A DNA stretch of 64,000 bases from Nansenia antarctica (lineage: Eukaryota; Chordata; Actinopteri; Argentiniformes; Microstomatidae): assembly GCA_963989245.1 (NCBI GenBank), contig OZ022349.1:32395393-32459392 (forward strand). The letters run 5' to 3'. Numbering within the stretch: the stretch's first letter is position 1; every line of letters starts with the position of its first letter. The notes below the pieces were generated by a model that made no database searches, was not told the origin of the DNA, and was given only the letters and a program-made list of their open reading frames with translations. The translations under genes were made by a program, and so were the position numbers. Of the stretch, positions 34,126-45,700 are shown piece by piece.

Positions 34126-34782
34126 TTTCTCTCACTCACACACTGACAGCCAGTCTGCAGTACCATAGCCAACTACTGATACCTTGGGAGACCTGGCACT
34201 GGGAGGAGGCAGCTAGTTTCTAGTAGTCAGGGCTGTAGGAGCTGGTTGCAAGGTGTCATCAGCCACTGTGGATCTGTCATCGAAAAGGCAATCTGCAGCC
34301 TCGAGAAACTTTTTTCACAATTTCGCCGTCTTTGAATTACTTCTTGTGTTTAACAAGAACGTGACTGACGCGATAAGAAGCTATCGTTGCAGCCGTACGT
34401 TTTCGCTCTTTTGCCACATTTCCCTTCTTCGAAATAGCCATCGTAGGTTTGCAGATCAGACAGACGCATTTCCAATATCACATCGTGTAAAAAAGTCCTC
34501 CTCCCATTCTGGATGGAAGTTATACGTTATTGGTATTTTGTATTTTGTAGTTGGTGCTGTTGACTGCGCATGCGTGGTGAACCGCGTGTTAGGTGTAGGT
34601 GAAAAGATCAGATCTCAGACTGGCTTACCTGTACGTCAATCAAGTGGCAAAAGCCATAGTGAGGATGGATGATAGGCGAATTTTTTTTTTTTTTTTTTTT
34701 TTTTTTTCCAATGCCATGCGATCTACCCATACTACCTTTGCGATCGACCGGTCGATCGCGATCGACGTATTGGGCACCCCTG
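33673..34782 (-). mobile_element. hAT deletion derivative with CA arrays
   Basis: The ends are CAGGGGTGCTCACACTTTTT and, inverted, CAGGGGTGCCCAATACGTCG. CTCTAGAG is duplicated at 33665-33672 and 34783-34790. Three (CA)n blocks (33781-33825, 33930-33980, 34061-34120) and a (CT)n block fill the left. On the right, the minus frame from 34438 reads MAISKKGNVAKERKRTAATI, a ZBED5-like hAT transposase N-terminus that stops soon after. It lies in an intron of the YqaJ gene. Confidence 0.9.
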
Positions 34783-35287
34783 CTCTAGAGTGACTCAGCA
34801 TTGTTTTGAGTTTCTAGGGTCAACGACAGGCATGGAATACAAAAGGGAAATTGCATATATTCAAATGTATCTTATGGAACACAGAAAGGCAGAAACTGTG
34901 CAATCAAGTATTTGTAGTCATTTAAATGTGTCTATTGTTCTAGCCCAAGTCAAGTATTGCATATGATAATTTTCTCTTACATCCCCTAGATCGCTGTCGA
35001 TGTGAGTACCTAAGTGGCTGTGAATACCTGAGGGAATGTGGTGTTTTCTTTGTATCCTTGTAGGCGACAGGATAGCACACTTTCTTCAGCAGGGAGACTG
35101 ATGGTTTGACTGGGTCAGTGGGGCAGACTGCTCGTATGTTGGAAGCAGTCACCCTTCCTGCCTTCTGCTCAAACCACATGGCACATTTTGCTTGAAGTTG
35201 TGTCTCCTTCTCTATCACGTGGCACTATTTGAAATAAATAAGGTTTAGTAACAAGTTTGTGACATGTGGATATGACCAAATTTACTG

Positions 35288-35640
35288 ACTCAGAATCAGA
35301 ATCAGAATCAGAATCAGAAGACTTTTATTGCCATGACATGTAAACATGTTAGGAATTTGGTTTGGAACAATGGAGCACGGTTTACAGCAGGACAGGTGCA
35401 AGACAGGACAAGACAGTGCAAACCAACATCAAAGTGCAAGAGTCATAATTAATATAAATATAAAGTGCAGAGATCAAGTGTTCAAGTGTTCATATTCAGA
35501 CAGTCCAAAGCTCTCTGGGTGGGGGTGGAGGGAGGGTAGATAGATAGGGGTCAGGTCAGGGGGGGGCAGCGGCATTTAGGAGCCGGATGGCTGTGGGGAA
35601 AAAGCTGTGTGTATGTCGGGCCTTCACAGTTTTTATGACT
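35288..35640 (-). mobile_element. LINE 3' end, (CAGAAT)n tail
   Basis: A tail of AATCAGAATCAGAATCAGAA, then GACTTTTATTGCCATGACATG and a 3' UTR. Toward 35640 the minus strand reads HTAFSPQPSGS-like C-terminal RT codons. A near-identical tail in the opposite orientation is at 38755-38997. It sits in an intron of the YqaJ gene. Confidence 0.8.
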
Positions 35641-37240
35641 TTTTAGACTGATGTGGCCTAAATGTAGCCTACCTGTTCTTCTGTCAAACTCAACCCTGTA
35701 AAGATCTCTTCACTCTTTGCCTGTAGTTCTTTGTCTGATAAAGCTCGATACTGGGGCATGTACAGTTGGCTTAAAGGTGCAGGGATGTTCAGCTGCACTG
35801 CCCTTGGTATGAACCTGAGTGTGAATGAAAAGACCATTGTAAATTGTTATTGGTGCTGAGAAAAGTTGCCATATAAATGCAATGAATTATTATCATAAAG
35901 TGTGTCTAAAGATGGCATGGCATGTTAGTTATTTTTTGGGAAACCAAACAATCATTATTATTTAGTGTTAACCTCTCTGCATGGCCAGGGACAACAGACA
36001 GGATGCAGCTTTTCACTGGTTTTTTCTCCCTGTCTTCTGTTGCATGCAGCATGCTGTAGAATGCTGTACATTCATCAGGGGTTGGAGGTGGTATCTTTGC
36101 TGGGGGGAGGTCACCCCAGCCAGCAGCTTCTCTCTTTCGCTGGACCTTTGTAAACCTTATCTGGCTCGCTTCAGCATACAAGTCAGCTGGTTTCAAGGAT
36201 GCCATACTGGGCTCAATCCAGCTGCAGGCCTTTTCAGTGCATGCAGTGCCATCTAGCCTGCATGTAATTGGATGTAGTAAAGCGAACCACACTGGAAATA
36301 AGTCCCGAACTTTGTCGTGACGTCCCTAACAAATGACTTTACTGTGATGTATAATGCATTTGTTGAATCAAATCAAATCATACCTGTTCACAGCTGCAAG
36401 CAGGGCATAGGTTATGGCACCTATGTGGGAGGAAACTTCTCCTAATCCTGCCATGCAGACACAGTGACCAAATCGGATTAATCCGTCCTTTTCCACAGCA
36501 ACCCATGCTGTCAGTGGTGGATCATTGAGGCAGTAGGAATGGTTCACCTGACACGGACAGAGGTTTTGTTTAGATTTCATTTCATCAATGTCAGCCCTGT
36601 CACCAGCTGTAAACATCTGTGATCAACGTAACTATCTACCAAAATTAGAGCTATCTAGCACAAGAGAGTAATTTAGCTGTGTAACGTTAGATTAGACAAC
36701 GTAGCATAACCAAAGGCAAACGTTAGGCACCTTCGCTTTGACAAGAGGCTAGAGCTAGCTTACCACTGACCGTGACGTAACGTTAGCTAGCATACCGATA
36801 GCATTGGCTAATTTAACGTCACTCACCTTGGCTTTGCCGATGAAGAAATTCTTCACTTTCCACACGCCAGCATTAGTTACCCAACCAGAGTGGAAATATT
36901 TGTAGCTTTCGGTGCTTTTAAAAGCCTTCATCCTGGCTGCGGTGTATGGGGATGGATTCTCCACCAGATATATCCAGATGTCACCGAACACGAGATCAGG
37001 CAGGGACTTAGCTGCATTTAGTGGTTCAAACACAGCCGCGGGGGCTAAATATGGGTCGCAAGTGCCCAATATGTGTAGCTTTTCCGTGTATCTTGCTAGT
37101 TCTTCATGGGTGAGGTGGTCTAAATAGTAGGCAGCCGGTAAATTGCGTCCACTCGCCATGTTGCGCGATGTTGCTATGATCCTTTTTGCCCGTCAGGTTG
37201 GTGGTTGCTAGGGAAGAAACCACGTGACTGAAAGCTATGA

Positions 37241-37562
37241 ATAGTGGCCATGAGTCTATAGTGAGTCTATAGTCTATAGTGGCCTTGAGTCTATAGTCTA
37301 TAGTGAGACTTTTGAGACTTATAGTCTATAGTGAGAAAATTGCTCCCAGTGAGCGGGCCAGCGCCTTGCATGGCAGCTTGCCGCCATTGGTGGGTGAATG
37401 TGTGTGTGAATGGGTGAATGAGAGGCCGTTGTAAAGCGCTTTGGAGCAGCTTTGGAGCAGCAAAAAAGGCGCTATATAAGTGCAGTCCATTTACCATTTA
37501 CCATATAGTGAGTCTATAGTCTACAGTGGCCATGAGTCTATAGTCTATAGTGCTCTAGAGTA
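37241..37562. repeat. GAGTCTATAGT minisatellite, right of ISL2EU
   Basis: Same irregular CTATAGTGAGTCTATAG units as at 28554, interrupted by a retroposon tail at 37336-37504 and ending near 37555. Confidence 0.85.
37336..37504 (+). mobile_element. SINE/LINE 3' tail, (CCATTTA)n end
   Basis: GTTGTAAAGCGCTTTGGAGC, AAAGGCGCTATATAAGTGCA and a CCATTTACCATTTACCAT tail. ATAGTGAG flanks at 37328-37335 and 37505-37512, an 8-bp target duplication within the minisatellite. 169 bp, 5' truncated. Confidence 0.8.
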
Positions 37563-38754
37563 GCGGCATATTCCATCTGTCATAGGAAAGCGTTCGGTAC
37601 TGTAGAACGTACTAGTGAAACACTCTGAGCAGGGAGTGTAGGGGAGGGGGGGCATAGGTGAGGATCAAACACTGGTGCAGGTAATAAGGCCATCATGATG
37701 AGTGAGTGAGTGAGAGAGGGAGAGAGGGAGAGAGAGGGAGTGAGTGAGTGCACTGTAAAAAAAAAAACTATGCTTTATTCAGTAGAGTTAACATTTAAAT
37801 TACTATGAGTGAACGTAAAAATGTACATCAGAGGAATGGAATGGACCCCAATAAGTTCTAAACATACAATTGTGAATACACAGAAATTGCAATTCGTTGT
37901 TGGGACAACATTGTGGATTTGTTCTAACCATAACCCAAAATGTGTCCATGGACATTGGCTCTGATTGCACACAGCGGGTGTGATCTCCTAGGAACAAACT
38001 CTTGATTTAACACTTAATCAGCCGTGAGGTGTTAAACAGCACCAGTGAGTACAAAAAAAAAATCTACCTTTGCACTCGATCAAATTTCAGGACCCTCCTT
38101 TCATGACTTTTCCTAGATATGTGCGTTCTACAACCCAGCATCTTTACATTTTCAAAATCGAGTTAGTATAAAGCGATTTTGCAGTATTTCTGTGTGTGTC
38201 TGTGTATTTGCCTTGGGATTCGGCTGCCATCTTTTTCTCCAAGGCTGCAATTCTCTTTTATATCAGCAGAGGTAGCAAGGGGGCACACACTGTGCTCAAC
38301 CTTCAGGCTTCAGTGCTGAATTAGATACAGTGGATAAGACTGATATTTGTAACATAATGTGTTTATATATAGGCTATATATAGCAATAGTGATACATAAG
38401 ATATGTATATGTACAGACAGTTATGAAAATGATAAACTGTACAGTATGACTTTTACAATCCCTTCAGATTTGTTGGAGCTGAGTTTTTTTTTTCACCCAA
38501 GTTCCATGCAATAGTGATAAGATATTATGATATGTGTAGCCTATGTACAGTTATGAATGATACACTGCACAGTATGTACCTATCAAGCTGTGTGGTATTA
38601 CATAGGTACCACAGCAAAGTAGTTCATCAACAAATATTATATAACAAACGGATATTTATAATATTGTATATAATGTCTTTTTTGATGATTATGCCTGTAC
38701 AGCGCTGTCAATTTTCAAATAATGCTATAGGCTATATATATATATATATATACC
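37563..38754. other. No gene seen
   Basis: GAGT/GAGA repeats (37698-37750), an A-run and AT-rich sequence, and a (TA)n at 38733-38752. A 28-bp motif, TACAGCGCTGTCAATTTTCA plus AATAATGC at 38698, recurs at 40380 and 41355, so some shared element DNA is here. Nothing coding is supported. Confidence 0.6.
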
Positions 38755-38997
38755 CTCCCTCCACCCCCACCCAGAGAGCTTTGGACTGTCTGGATATGAA
38801 CACTTGAACACTTGATCTCTGCACTTTATATTTATATTAATTATGACTCTTGCACTTTGATGTTGGTTTGCACTGTCTTGTCCTGTCTTGCACCTATCCT
38901 GCTGTAAACCGTGCTCCATTGTTCCAAACCAAATTCCTAACATGTTTACATGTCATGGCAATAAAAGTCTTCTGATTCTGATTCTGATTCTGATATG
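38755..38997 (+). mobile_element. LINE 3' end, (GATTCT)n tail
   Basis: The opposite-strand counterpart of 35288-35530: CCAGAGAGCTTTGGACTGTC, TGGCAATAAAAGTCTTCTGA, then TTCTGATTCTGATTCTGAT. The pair is an inverted repeat about 3.3 kb apart and differs at few positions, suggesting young copies. From 38998 to 39410 I see no gene. Confidence 0.82.
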
Positions 38998-39493
38998 AAT
39001 GTTCAGTTGTGATATGAAGTAGCCAACAATTCTCATGTCGACCATGATAATAATAGGCTACAACAAGGTTGTACATAGATATACGCAGATTCATATTTGG
39101 ATAGTTGATTTTGGCACCATTGTATAGTAGCCAATTGCAGAGAGTATACATTATTTTGTTTGTTTACTGCACATTATAAATGAAATGAAAATAGCTGTTG
39201 TGAAAAGTGAAAATATAGTGTGTTCATGTTGCAGTGAAATCTATTTACATAGATATATCAGATGTGATATTTCTACTACAAACGAACACAGAGAGACAGA
39301 TAATTCAAGTAACATTTTTATTTACTTGCAATGTTCACGTCAATTCTTCCAAGTAAAAAGTATGGTAATTAATATGAACACCAATATATATTTAAAAAAA
39401 AGTAGAAAGTGAATAGGAGGTCGCCGGAGCGCTCAGCGTGGGCGCTGTCAGGTAGACAGGGCAGGAGAGGCATCAGGCCTGGCCATGGGACAG

Positions 39494-39727
39494 TCAGCAT
39501 CCCCAGCACACCGTTGCTGGCTTGGTGCATGTGCCACAGACAAATCGTCCACATGACTGGCAGATGTTAATTGCTTTGTTCCCTCGACATATGGTGCCTT
39601 GACACTTTTTTCTTTTCACCTGTGGGGACGGAGGTGTGCGAGGATTTTCGAGCTGCAGTCGCCTTCTCGCTGCTGGTGTAGAAGGAAGCCTTGTCATTAC
39701 CAGTGGCTCACACAGCTCCCCTGCCAA
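39494..39727 (-). pseudogene. Transposase C-terminal Cys cluster (piggyBac-like?)
   Basis: The open minus frame ends at TGA 39494. It reads EPLVMTRLPSTPAARRRLQL, a Pro-rich linker, then KKCQGTICRG, ICQSCGRFVCGTC and VCWGC, a Cys-rich zinc-binding tail. Such tails after a short Pro/Arg linker occur at the C-terminus of piggyBac-like transposases in fish, but I am not certain of the family. The upstream part is lost where the LINE-tail repeats begin (39761). Confidence 0.4.
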
Positions 39728-39760
39728 CTTAAAAAGGAATTTCTTCCTGCTTATCCTGAT

Positions 39761-41911
39761 AAGGATAAAAACCCAAGAAAGCCACTGGCTTATTTCAATT
39801 GGGGTCCTTGATTCTCAATTCATCGTTACATGTAAGACAGACAAAAAAATAACTAGTACTATCTACAAGATAATACAGACAAATAACTAGTACTATCTAC
39901 AAGATAAACATACATCCATCATGGGAAGAACAATACAACAAATATGTGGCATACTATCTACAAGATAAACATACATCCATCATGGGAAGAACAATACAAC
40001 ACATATGTGGCAGTTTCTCGCGCCTGTCCCGTTCTGTTGTTCAAAGAATATAATATAAAACGCATCACATGTTTGTCATTGTGTGAAAATGTTTCTGTAG
40101 CGAAGAACCGTGGCTATGGGACAACTCGTTTCTAAGTTACAAAGTTCTGAGTTACATACACTTGATGTTGATGGGGGAGGGTTGAATGGCTCTCGATCGT
40201 TTCCGATCAATGAACAAAGAGATCATGTTTCCCCCACGGTGTGTTTCTCTTGCGTGATATAGTGAAGACAGACAGGAAAGGGAGAGAGTATATTGACAAT
40301 TTATAAGATATTGATAATGTATTTCGCTGTCGACCAAAATCGTTTGAAATTACGTGCTTGTGCATTGAATGACACTATGTACAGCGCTGTCAATTTTCAA
40401 ATAATGCATATTGTTTATCAAAGATGAATCCTGACAATTGAATGCCATTTGAGATCGAGACTCGGTAGCCTAATAGCGATAATGAGTTCAATCTGTAAAC
40501 AGTTATCATCTCAATAGGACGGCCAATGTAATGCGTTGTTCTTTTGATTTTGCATTCCTTGTTTCGTGACAAAATCACTGTATGGGACAACTCGTTTCTA
40601 AGTTACAAACTCGTTTCCGATCAATGAACAAAGACATCGGGTTTCCCCCGCAGTTTTTTGATTGATTGAAAACTTTATTAGAAGATTTGCAGAAGTAGGT
40701 ACATGAAAGTACATATTACATACAAGGTCAACTAACAGGATAAAAACCCAAGAAAGCCACTGGCTTATTTCAATTGGGGTCCTTGATTCTCAATTCATCG
40801 TTACATGTAAGACAGACAAAAAAATAACTAGTACTATCTACAAGATAATACAGACAAATAACTAGTACTATCTACAAGATAAACATACATCCATCATGGG
40901 AAGAACAATACAACAAATATGTGGCATACTATCTACAAGATAAACATACATCCATCATGGGAAGAACAATACAACAAATATGTGGCAGTTTCTCGCGCCT
41001 GTCCCGTTCTGTTGTTCAAAGAATATAATATAAAACGCATCACATGTTTGTCATTGTGTGAAAATGTTTCTGTAGCGAAGAACCGTGGCTATGGGACAAC
41101 TCGTTTCTAAGTTACAAAGTTCTGAGTTACATACACTTGATGTTGATGGGGGAGGGTTGAATGGCTCTCGATCGTTTCCGATCAATGAACAAAGAGATCA
41201 TGTTTCCCCCACGGTGTGTTTCTCTTGCGTGATATAGTGAAGACAGACAGGAAAGGGAGAGAGTATATTGACAATTGATAAGATATTGATAATGTATTTC
41301 GCTGTCGACCAAAATCGTTTGAAATGACGTGCTTGTGCATTGAATGACACTATATACAGCGCTGTCAATTTTCAAATAATGCATATTGTTTATCAAAGAT
41401 GAATCCTGACAATTGAATGCCATTTGAGATCGAGACTCGGTAGCCTAATAGCGATAATGAGTTCAATCTGTAAACAGTTATCATCTCAATAGGACGGCCA
41501 ATGTAATGCGTTGTTTTTTTGATTTTGCATTCCTTGTTTCGTGACAAAATCACTGTATGGGACAACTCGTTTCTAAGTTACAAACTCGTTTCCGATCAAT
41601 GAACAAAGACATCGGGTTTCCCCCGCAGTTTTTTGATTGATTGAAAACTTTATTAGAAGATTTGCAGAAGTAGGTACATGAAAGTACATATTACATACAA
41701 GGTCAACTAACAGGATAAAAACCCAAGAAAGCCACTGGCTTATTTCAATTGGGGTCCTTGATTCTCAATTCATCGTTACATGTAAGACAGACAAAAAAAT
41801 AACTAGTACTATCTACAAGATAATACAGACAAATAACTAGTACTATCTACAAGATAAACATACATCCATCATGGGAAGAACAATACAACAAAACATTAGG
41901 TATGTACAGCA
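39761..41911. repeat. 975-bp tandem duplication with LINE tails
   Basis: Unit: a LINE 3' tail (minus orientation, as at 4883-5150), a local 58-bp duplication (TATGTGGCATACTATCTACA...), and about 700 bp of unique sequence. Identical landmarks are 975 bp apart (39944/40919, 40390/41365). Two full units differ at only a handful of sites, and a third LINE tail (41635-41911) closes the array. The repeated 63-codon frames are not supported as genes. Likely recent unequal exchange between LINE tails. Confidence 0.9.
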
Positions 41912-42713
41912 GTGTGTTTCTGTTGCGTTTCTGTTGCGTGTTCACGCTTCTTGCGTGACATCGCCATCCAGCGATTTTTGTGGGTCAGTACACACACGCC
42001 CATTGTGATTAGTGGTCGTGTGATTCCACACCTCGTCGCGCTTTAGTAGGTTAAAAAACGTCGGCGCCTCCAGTGTTAATGCTTGTGTGGACAATAACTT
42101 GGTTACTTTCTTGATTTGTTTTGTTTTGTTTTGTTATCTTGATTTGGCATATGTCCACAGTGACATGCTTTTTTTTGTACGGTTGTCATGTCGGCAACAT
42201 TTTTGTTTGCACTTTGCGAAGGATTTTTAAATTACATTCAGGAGAACCTTTGTGGTAAAGAACAACAATTATTTTGTTTGTTGTTGTCCCCCAGGAGTCT
42301 ATTTCCCTGCCGTATAATAAAGCACAATGCTAGCTAGGCCTTGTAGAGGAGGGGCGATCAGGTCAGTAGGAAGTAGTCATGTATTTTAGTTCTCACAGTC
42401 GATATTAACCCTTTATGGCATTACTTTTTATTTTAGGATGGAAAAAAATCTTCCCACTTTTTCCACCCCAATGTTATGGTTACGCGTTACAGCTATGTAG
42501 CTAGTCACGGCTACTGTTATGTTCGCTACTGTTGTTCACTGCGTTGTTGTTGTTCATTGATTGGCCGCTTGGCCACAACTGATTTGCATATTAGTGGCCC
42601 CAAAGGATTATGGGCACATTCTATGTAAGTTTTATGGGTCAAACCGTAGCTGTGTCGTACAGGGGGTAAGCATGGGCTAGTTCGAGTTCAAAGGGATAAC
42701 CCAAGCAATAACC
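41912..42713. other. No gene seen
   Basis: Unique AT-rich sequence with TTGTTTTG repeats (about 42117-42135). No frame of note. Possibly the remaining part of the DNA element whose C-terminal exon lies at 39494, but I cannot show termini. Confidence 0.4.
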
Positions 42714-45700
42714 ATTTACATTTACATTTTTGGCATTTAGCAGACGCCTTATTCCAAAGCGACTTACAATCAATACATTTGAATACTAAGCATGTGAATC
42801 AGCAATCCACCATTCGTTGCAGGAAGAGTAATCTAGCTCGGGCCCGGGGCCACTGATAGAAGGAAAAACCTTCTCCCTATCGCCTTCTACTAACACTTTT
42901 CTTTTTTTTTTTTCTGGAGAAACTGAGAAACAGTACAAGGGGGGCAATAGAAGTTCTTAGGGACACAGTAGAGGGGAAAGCGGGTGTCTTTAGGAGACCT
43001 AGTGGTGAGGGTCAGAAGATGTCTCAGGAGGAGCAGTTAATATGTAACCTGAAGAGATGGGTCTTCAGTCTACGACGGAAGATGGGTAGTGACTCAGCCG
43101 TTCTGACGGCCGTGGGGAGCTCATTCCACCAGCGGGGAGCCAGTGTTGTGAAGAGATGTGATCGGGCAGCCCGACTGCTGTGTAGAGGAGGTGGGGCCAG
43201 TCGGCCAGCCGAGGTGGAGGAGCGGAGTGAGCGGGCAGGGGTTTGGGGGGTTACCATTTCCTTCAGGTAGGCAGGGGCTGTCCCTTTAGCTGCCTGGTAT
43301 GCAAGCACCAGGGTCTTGAATCTGATGCGAGCTGCTATCGGGAGCCAGTGCAGGGTGCGAAGGAGAGGGGTGACATGCGAGTATTTGGGGAGGTTGAATA
43401 CCAGCCGGGCAGCAGCATTCTGGATGAGCTGCAGAGGTCTAATGGCTGAAGCGGGGAGCCCAGCCAGGAGTACATTGCAGTAATCCAGGCGGGAGATGAC
43501 CAGTGCCTGGGTCAAGAGTTGCGCTGCCTCTCTGGTAAGGAATGGTCGTATCCTTCTGATGTTGTAGAGGAAGAATCTGCAGGAGCGAGCCGTTGCTGCA
43601 ATGTTCTCCGCACAGGATAGTCGGTTATCCAGGATCACTCCAAGGTTCTTGGCTGTCAGGGAGGGGGTTACAGTAGAGTTCTCCACTGTGATGGAGAAGT
43701 CTTGGAGAGGGCAGGCTTTCCCGGGAATGAAGAGGAGCTCGGTCTTGTTAAGATTGAGCTTGAGATGGTGGTCAGCCATCCAAGTTGAAATGTCAGCGAG
43801 ACATGCTGAGATACGGGTTGCCACGTGTACATCAGACGGGGGGAAGGACAGGAAGAGTTGAGTGTCGTCTGCGTAGCTGTGGTAGGAGAGCCCATGTGAA
43901 GAGATTACCGAGCCAAGAGACTTGGTGTAGAGGGAGAAAAGCAGGGGCCCTAGGACAGAACCCTGGGCTACTCCAGTGGAAAGGGTTCGTGGAGAAGACA
44001 GCGATTCTCTCCAGGTCACCTGGTAGGAGCGGCCCGCCAGGTAGGAAGAAAACCAGGAGTGTGCGGTGTCAGAGATGCCCAGGTCTGAGAGGATGGAGAG
44101 AAGGATCTGGTGATTGACTGTGTCGAAGGCAGCAGACAGGTCAAGGAGAATGAGAACAGAGGAGAGGGAGGAAGCTTGGGCAGAGTGGAGGGCTTCCGTG
44201 ACAGCAAGGAGCACAGTCTCAGTGGAATGCCCAGCCTTGAAGCCGGATTGGTGGGGGTCTAAGTGATCCATCTTCCGGAGATAGTCAGTCAGTTGTTTAG
44301 ATGCCGCGCGTTCAAGGGTTTTGGAAGGGAAGGAGAGAAGGGATACAGGTCTGTAATTGTGGACAGATGATGGGCCAAGGGTAGGTTTCTTGAGGAGAGG
44401 CTTGACTCTGGCTATTTTGAAGGCCGCTGGGACAGATCCTGTGGATAGGGAGGAGTTGATTAGGGTGGTAAGGTAAGGAAGGATGTTGGCGGAAATGGAT
44501 TGGAGAAGGGGGGAGGGGATGGGATCAAGAGGGCATGTGGTTGCCCGCTTTGATGTGATAAGTGTGAGAATCTCATCGGGGGAGAGGGGGGAAAAAGATG
44601 ACAATCCAGAGACCGAGTGTCGGGGAGAGAGGTTGGAAGGGGTGTTAGCATTGTTAGTGGGAGGAGGGAGAGGTGCTGCTGATGTCGTCCACCTTTTTTT
44701 CAAAGTAGGTGACAAAGTCATCGGCGGACAGGGAGGAAGGAGGAGGGGGAGGAGGTGGATTAAGGAGTGAAGAGAAAGTGGAGAACAGTTTTCTAGGATT
44801 AGAGGCAGAAGAATGTATTTAGGAATGATAGTAGGATGCTTTAGCAGCTGATGCCGAGGAGGCGTAGTTGGCAAGGAGAGAGTGATAGAGGTTAAGGTCA
44901 TCAGACAGGCCAGTTTCCTCCATTTCCTCTCAGCTGCTCTGAGCTCTAGTCTACAAGCATGTAGCGTTTCAGAGAGCCAGGGAGCTCGAGGAGAGGATCG
45001 AGCTGGCTTCAGGGTTAGTGGACAGAGGATGTCGAAGGATGAGGTGAGAGCGGACAGGAGGGTTGAGGATGCCGCATCAGTGAATAGAAGGGAGAAGGAT
45101 TCGACAGAGGGTAGGGAGGATAGGACAGAAGAAGAGAGGGTGATGGGGGACAGGGTACGTAGGTTACGACGAGAGGGTCTTAAGTGGTTAGAGGCTGAGA
45201 GGGAAGAGGAAGTTTTGAGGGGAAGGGTGAAGGATATAAAGTGGTGATCAGAAACTGGAAGAGGGGTAACGGTAAGGTTGGAAGTGTGGGAAGATCTGGT
45301 GAAGACAAGGTCGAGCTGATTGCCTGCCTTATGAGTCGGAGGAGAGGGGGACAGGGTAAGGCCGAAGGAGAGGAGAAGGTCAAGTACTCCAGATGAGAGA
45401 AGCTTCTCAGATTGGAAATTGAAGTCACCTAGTAGTACGAGCGGAGTGCCATCATCAGGGAAGGAGCTGAGAAGGCCATCCATCTCGCCTAGGAAGTCAC
45501 CGAGCTGGCCTGGGGGGCGATAGATGACAACAATGTGGAGTTTGACCGGGGAGGAGACGAAAGCAGCATGAAATTCAAAGGAGGATATAGACAAGTGTGC
45601 CAGGGGAAGGACAGTATGTGACCACTTGGGCGAGATGAGGAGTCCTGTGCCTCCCCCTCGACCAGAGGGTCTAGGAGAATGAGAAAAGGAGTAGGCGGCA

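Larger units (their letters stand above)
32592..37159 (-). pseudogene. YqaJ-type nuclease with SWIM/PHD-like zinc clusters, seven exons
   Basis: Exons by GT-AG and frame are about 37159-36827 (ATG start, MASGRNLPAAYYLDHLTHEE), 36547-36384, 36335-35970, 35815-35673, 35224-35028, 33438-33138 and 33032-32592. Exon 2 carries a SWIM-like motif CVCMAGLGEVSSH in which the expected third Cys is Ser. Exon 5 has WFEQKAGRVTAS and exon 6 GASPDGVL with VLEVKAP, matching the PD-(D/E)XK core of YqaJ/lambda-exonuclease proteins. Exon 7 has a PHD-like Cys/His cluster (CYCG...CTSGICKTQYIHSAC...CWKCSDC) and ends at 32592. The exon 2-3 junction does not keep frame (near 36320), so this copy is probably broken. 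The protein's role in transposition is unknown. Confidence 0.75.
28631..37240. mobile_element. ISL2EU-like DNA transposon, 8.6 kb with inserts
   Basis: Perfect 12-bp ends TCATAGCTTTCA/TGAAAGCTATGA are each flanked by AT, with the same minisatellite on both sides. Two convergent genes fill it: a THAP plus DDE transposase on plus (28720-32296) and a multi-exon YqaJ-nuclease protein on minus (37159-32592). That pair is, as I recall, the signature of ISL2EU/IS4EU elements in the PIF/Harbinger-related group. Two hATs (29665-31549 and 33673-34782) and a LINE tail (about 35288-35640) have landed inside. Without them it is about 5.2 kb. No host exon is seen. Confidence 0.85.

Noticed and set aside
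39944..41110. Duplicated 63-codon gene (MWHTIYKINIHPSW...)
   Set aside because: Both copies begin in LINE-tail DNA and exist because of the 975-bp duplication; no domain or coding signal.
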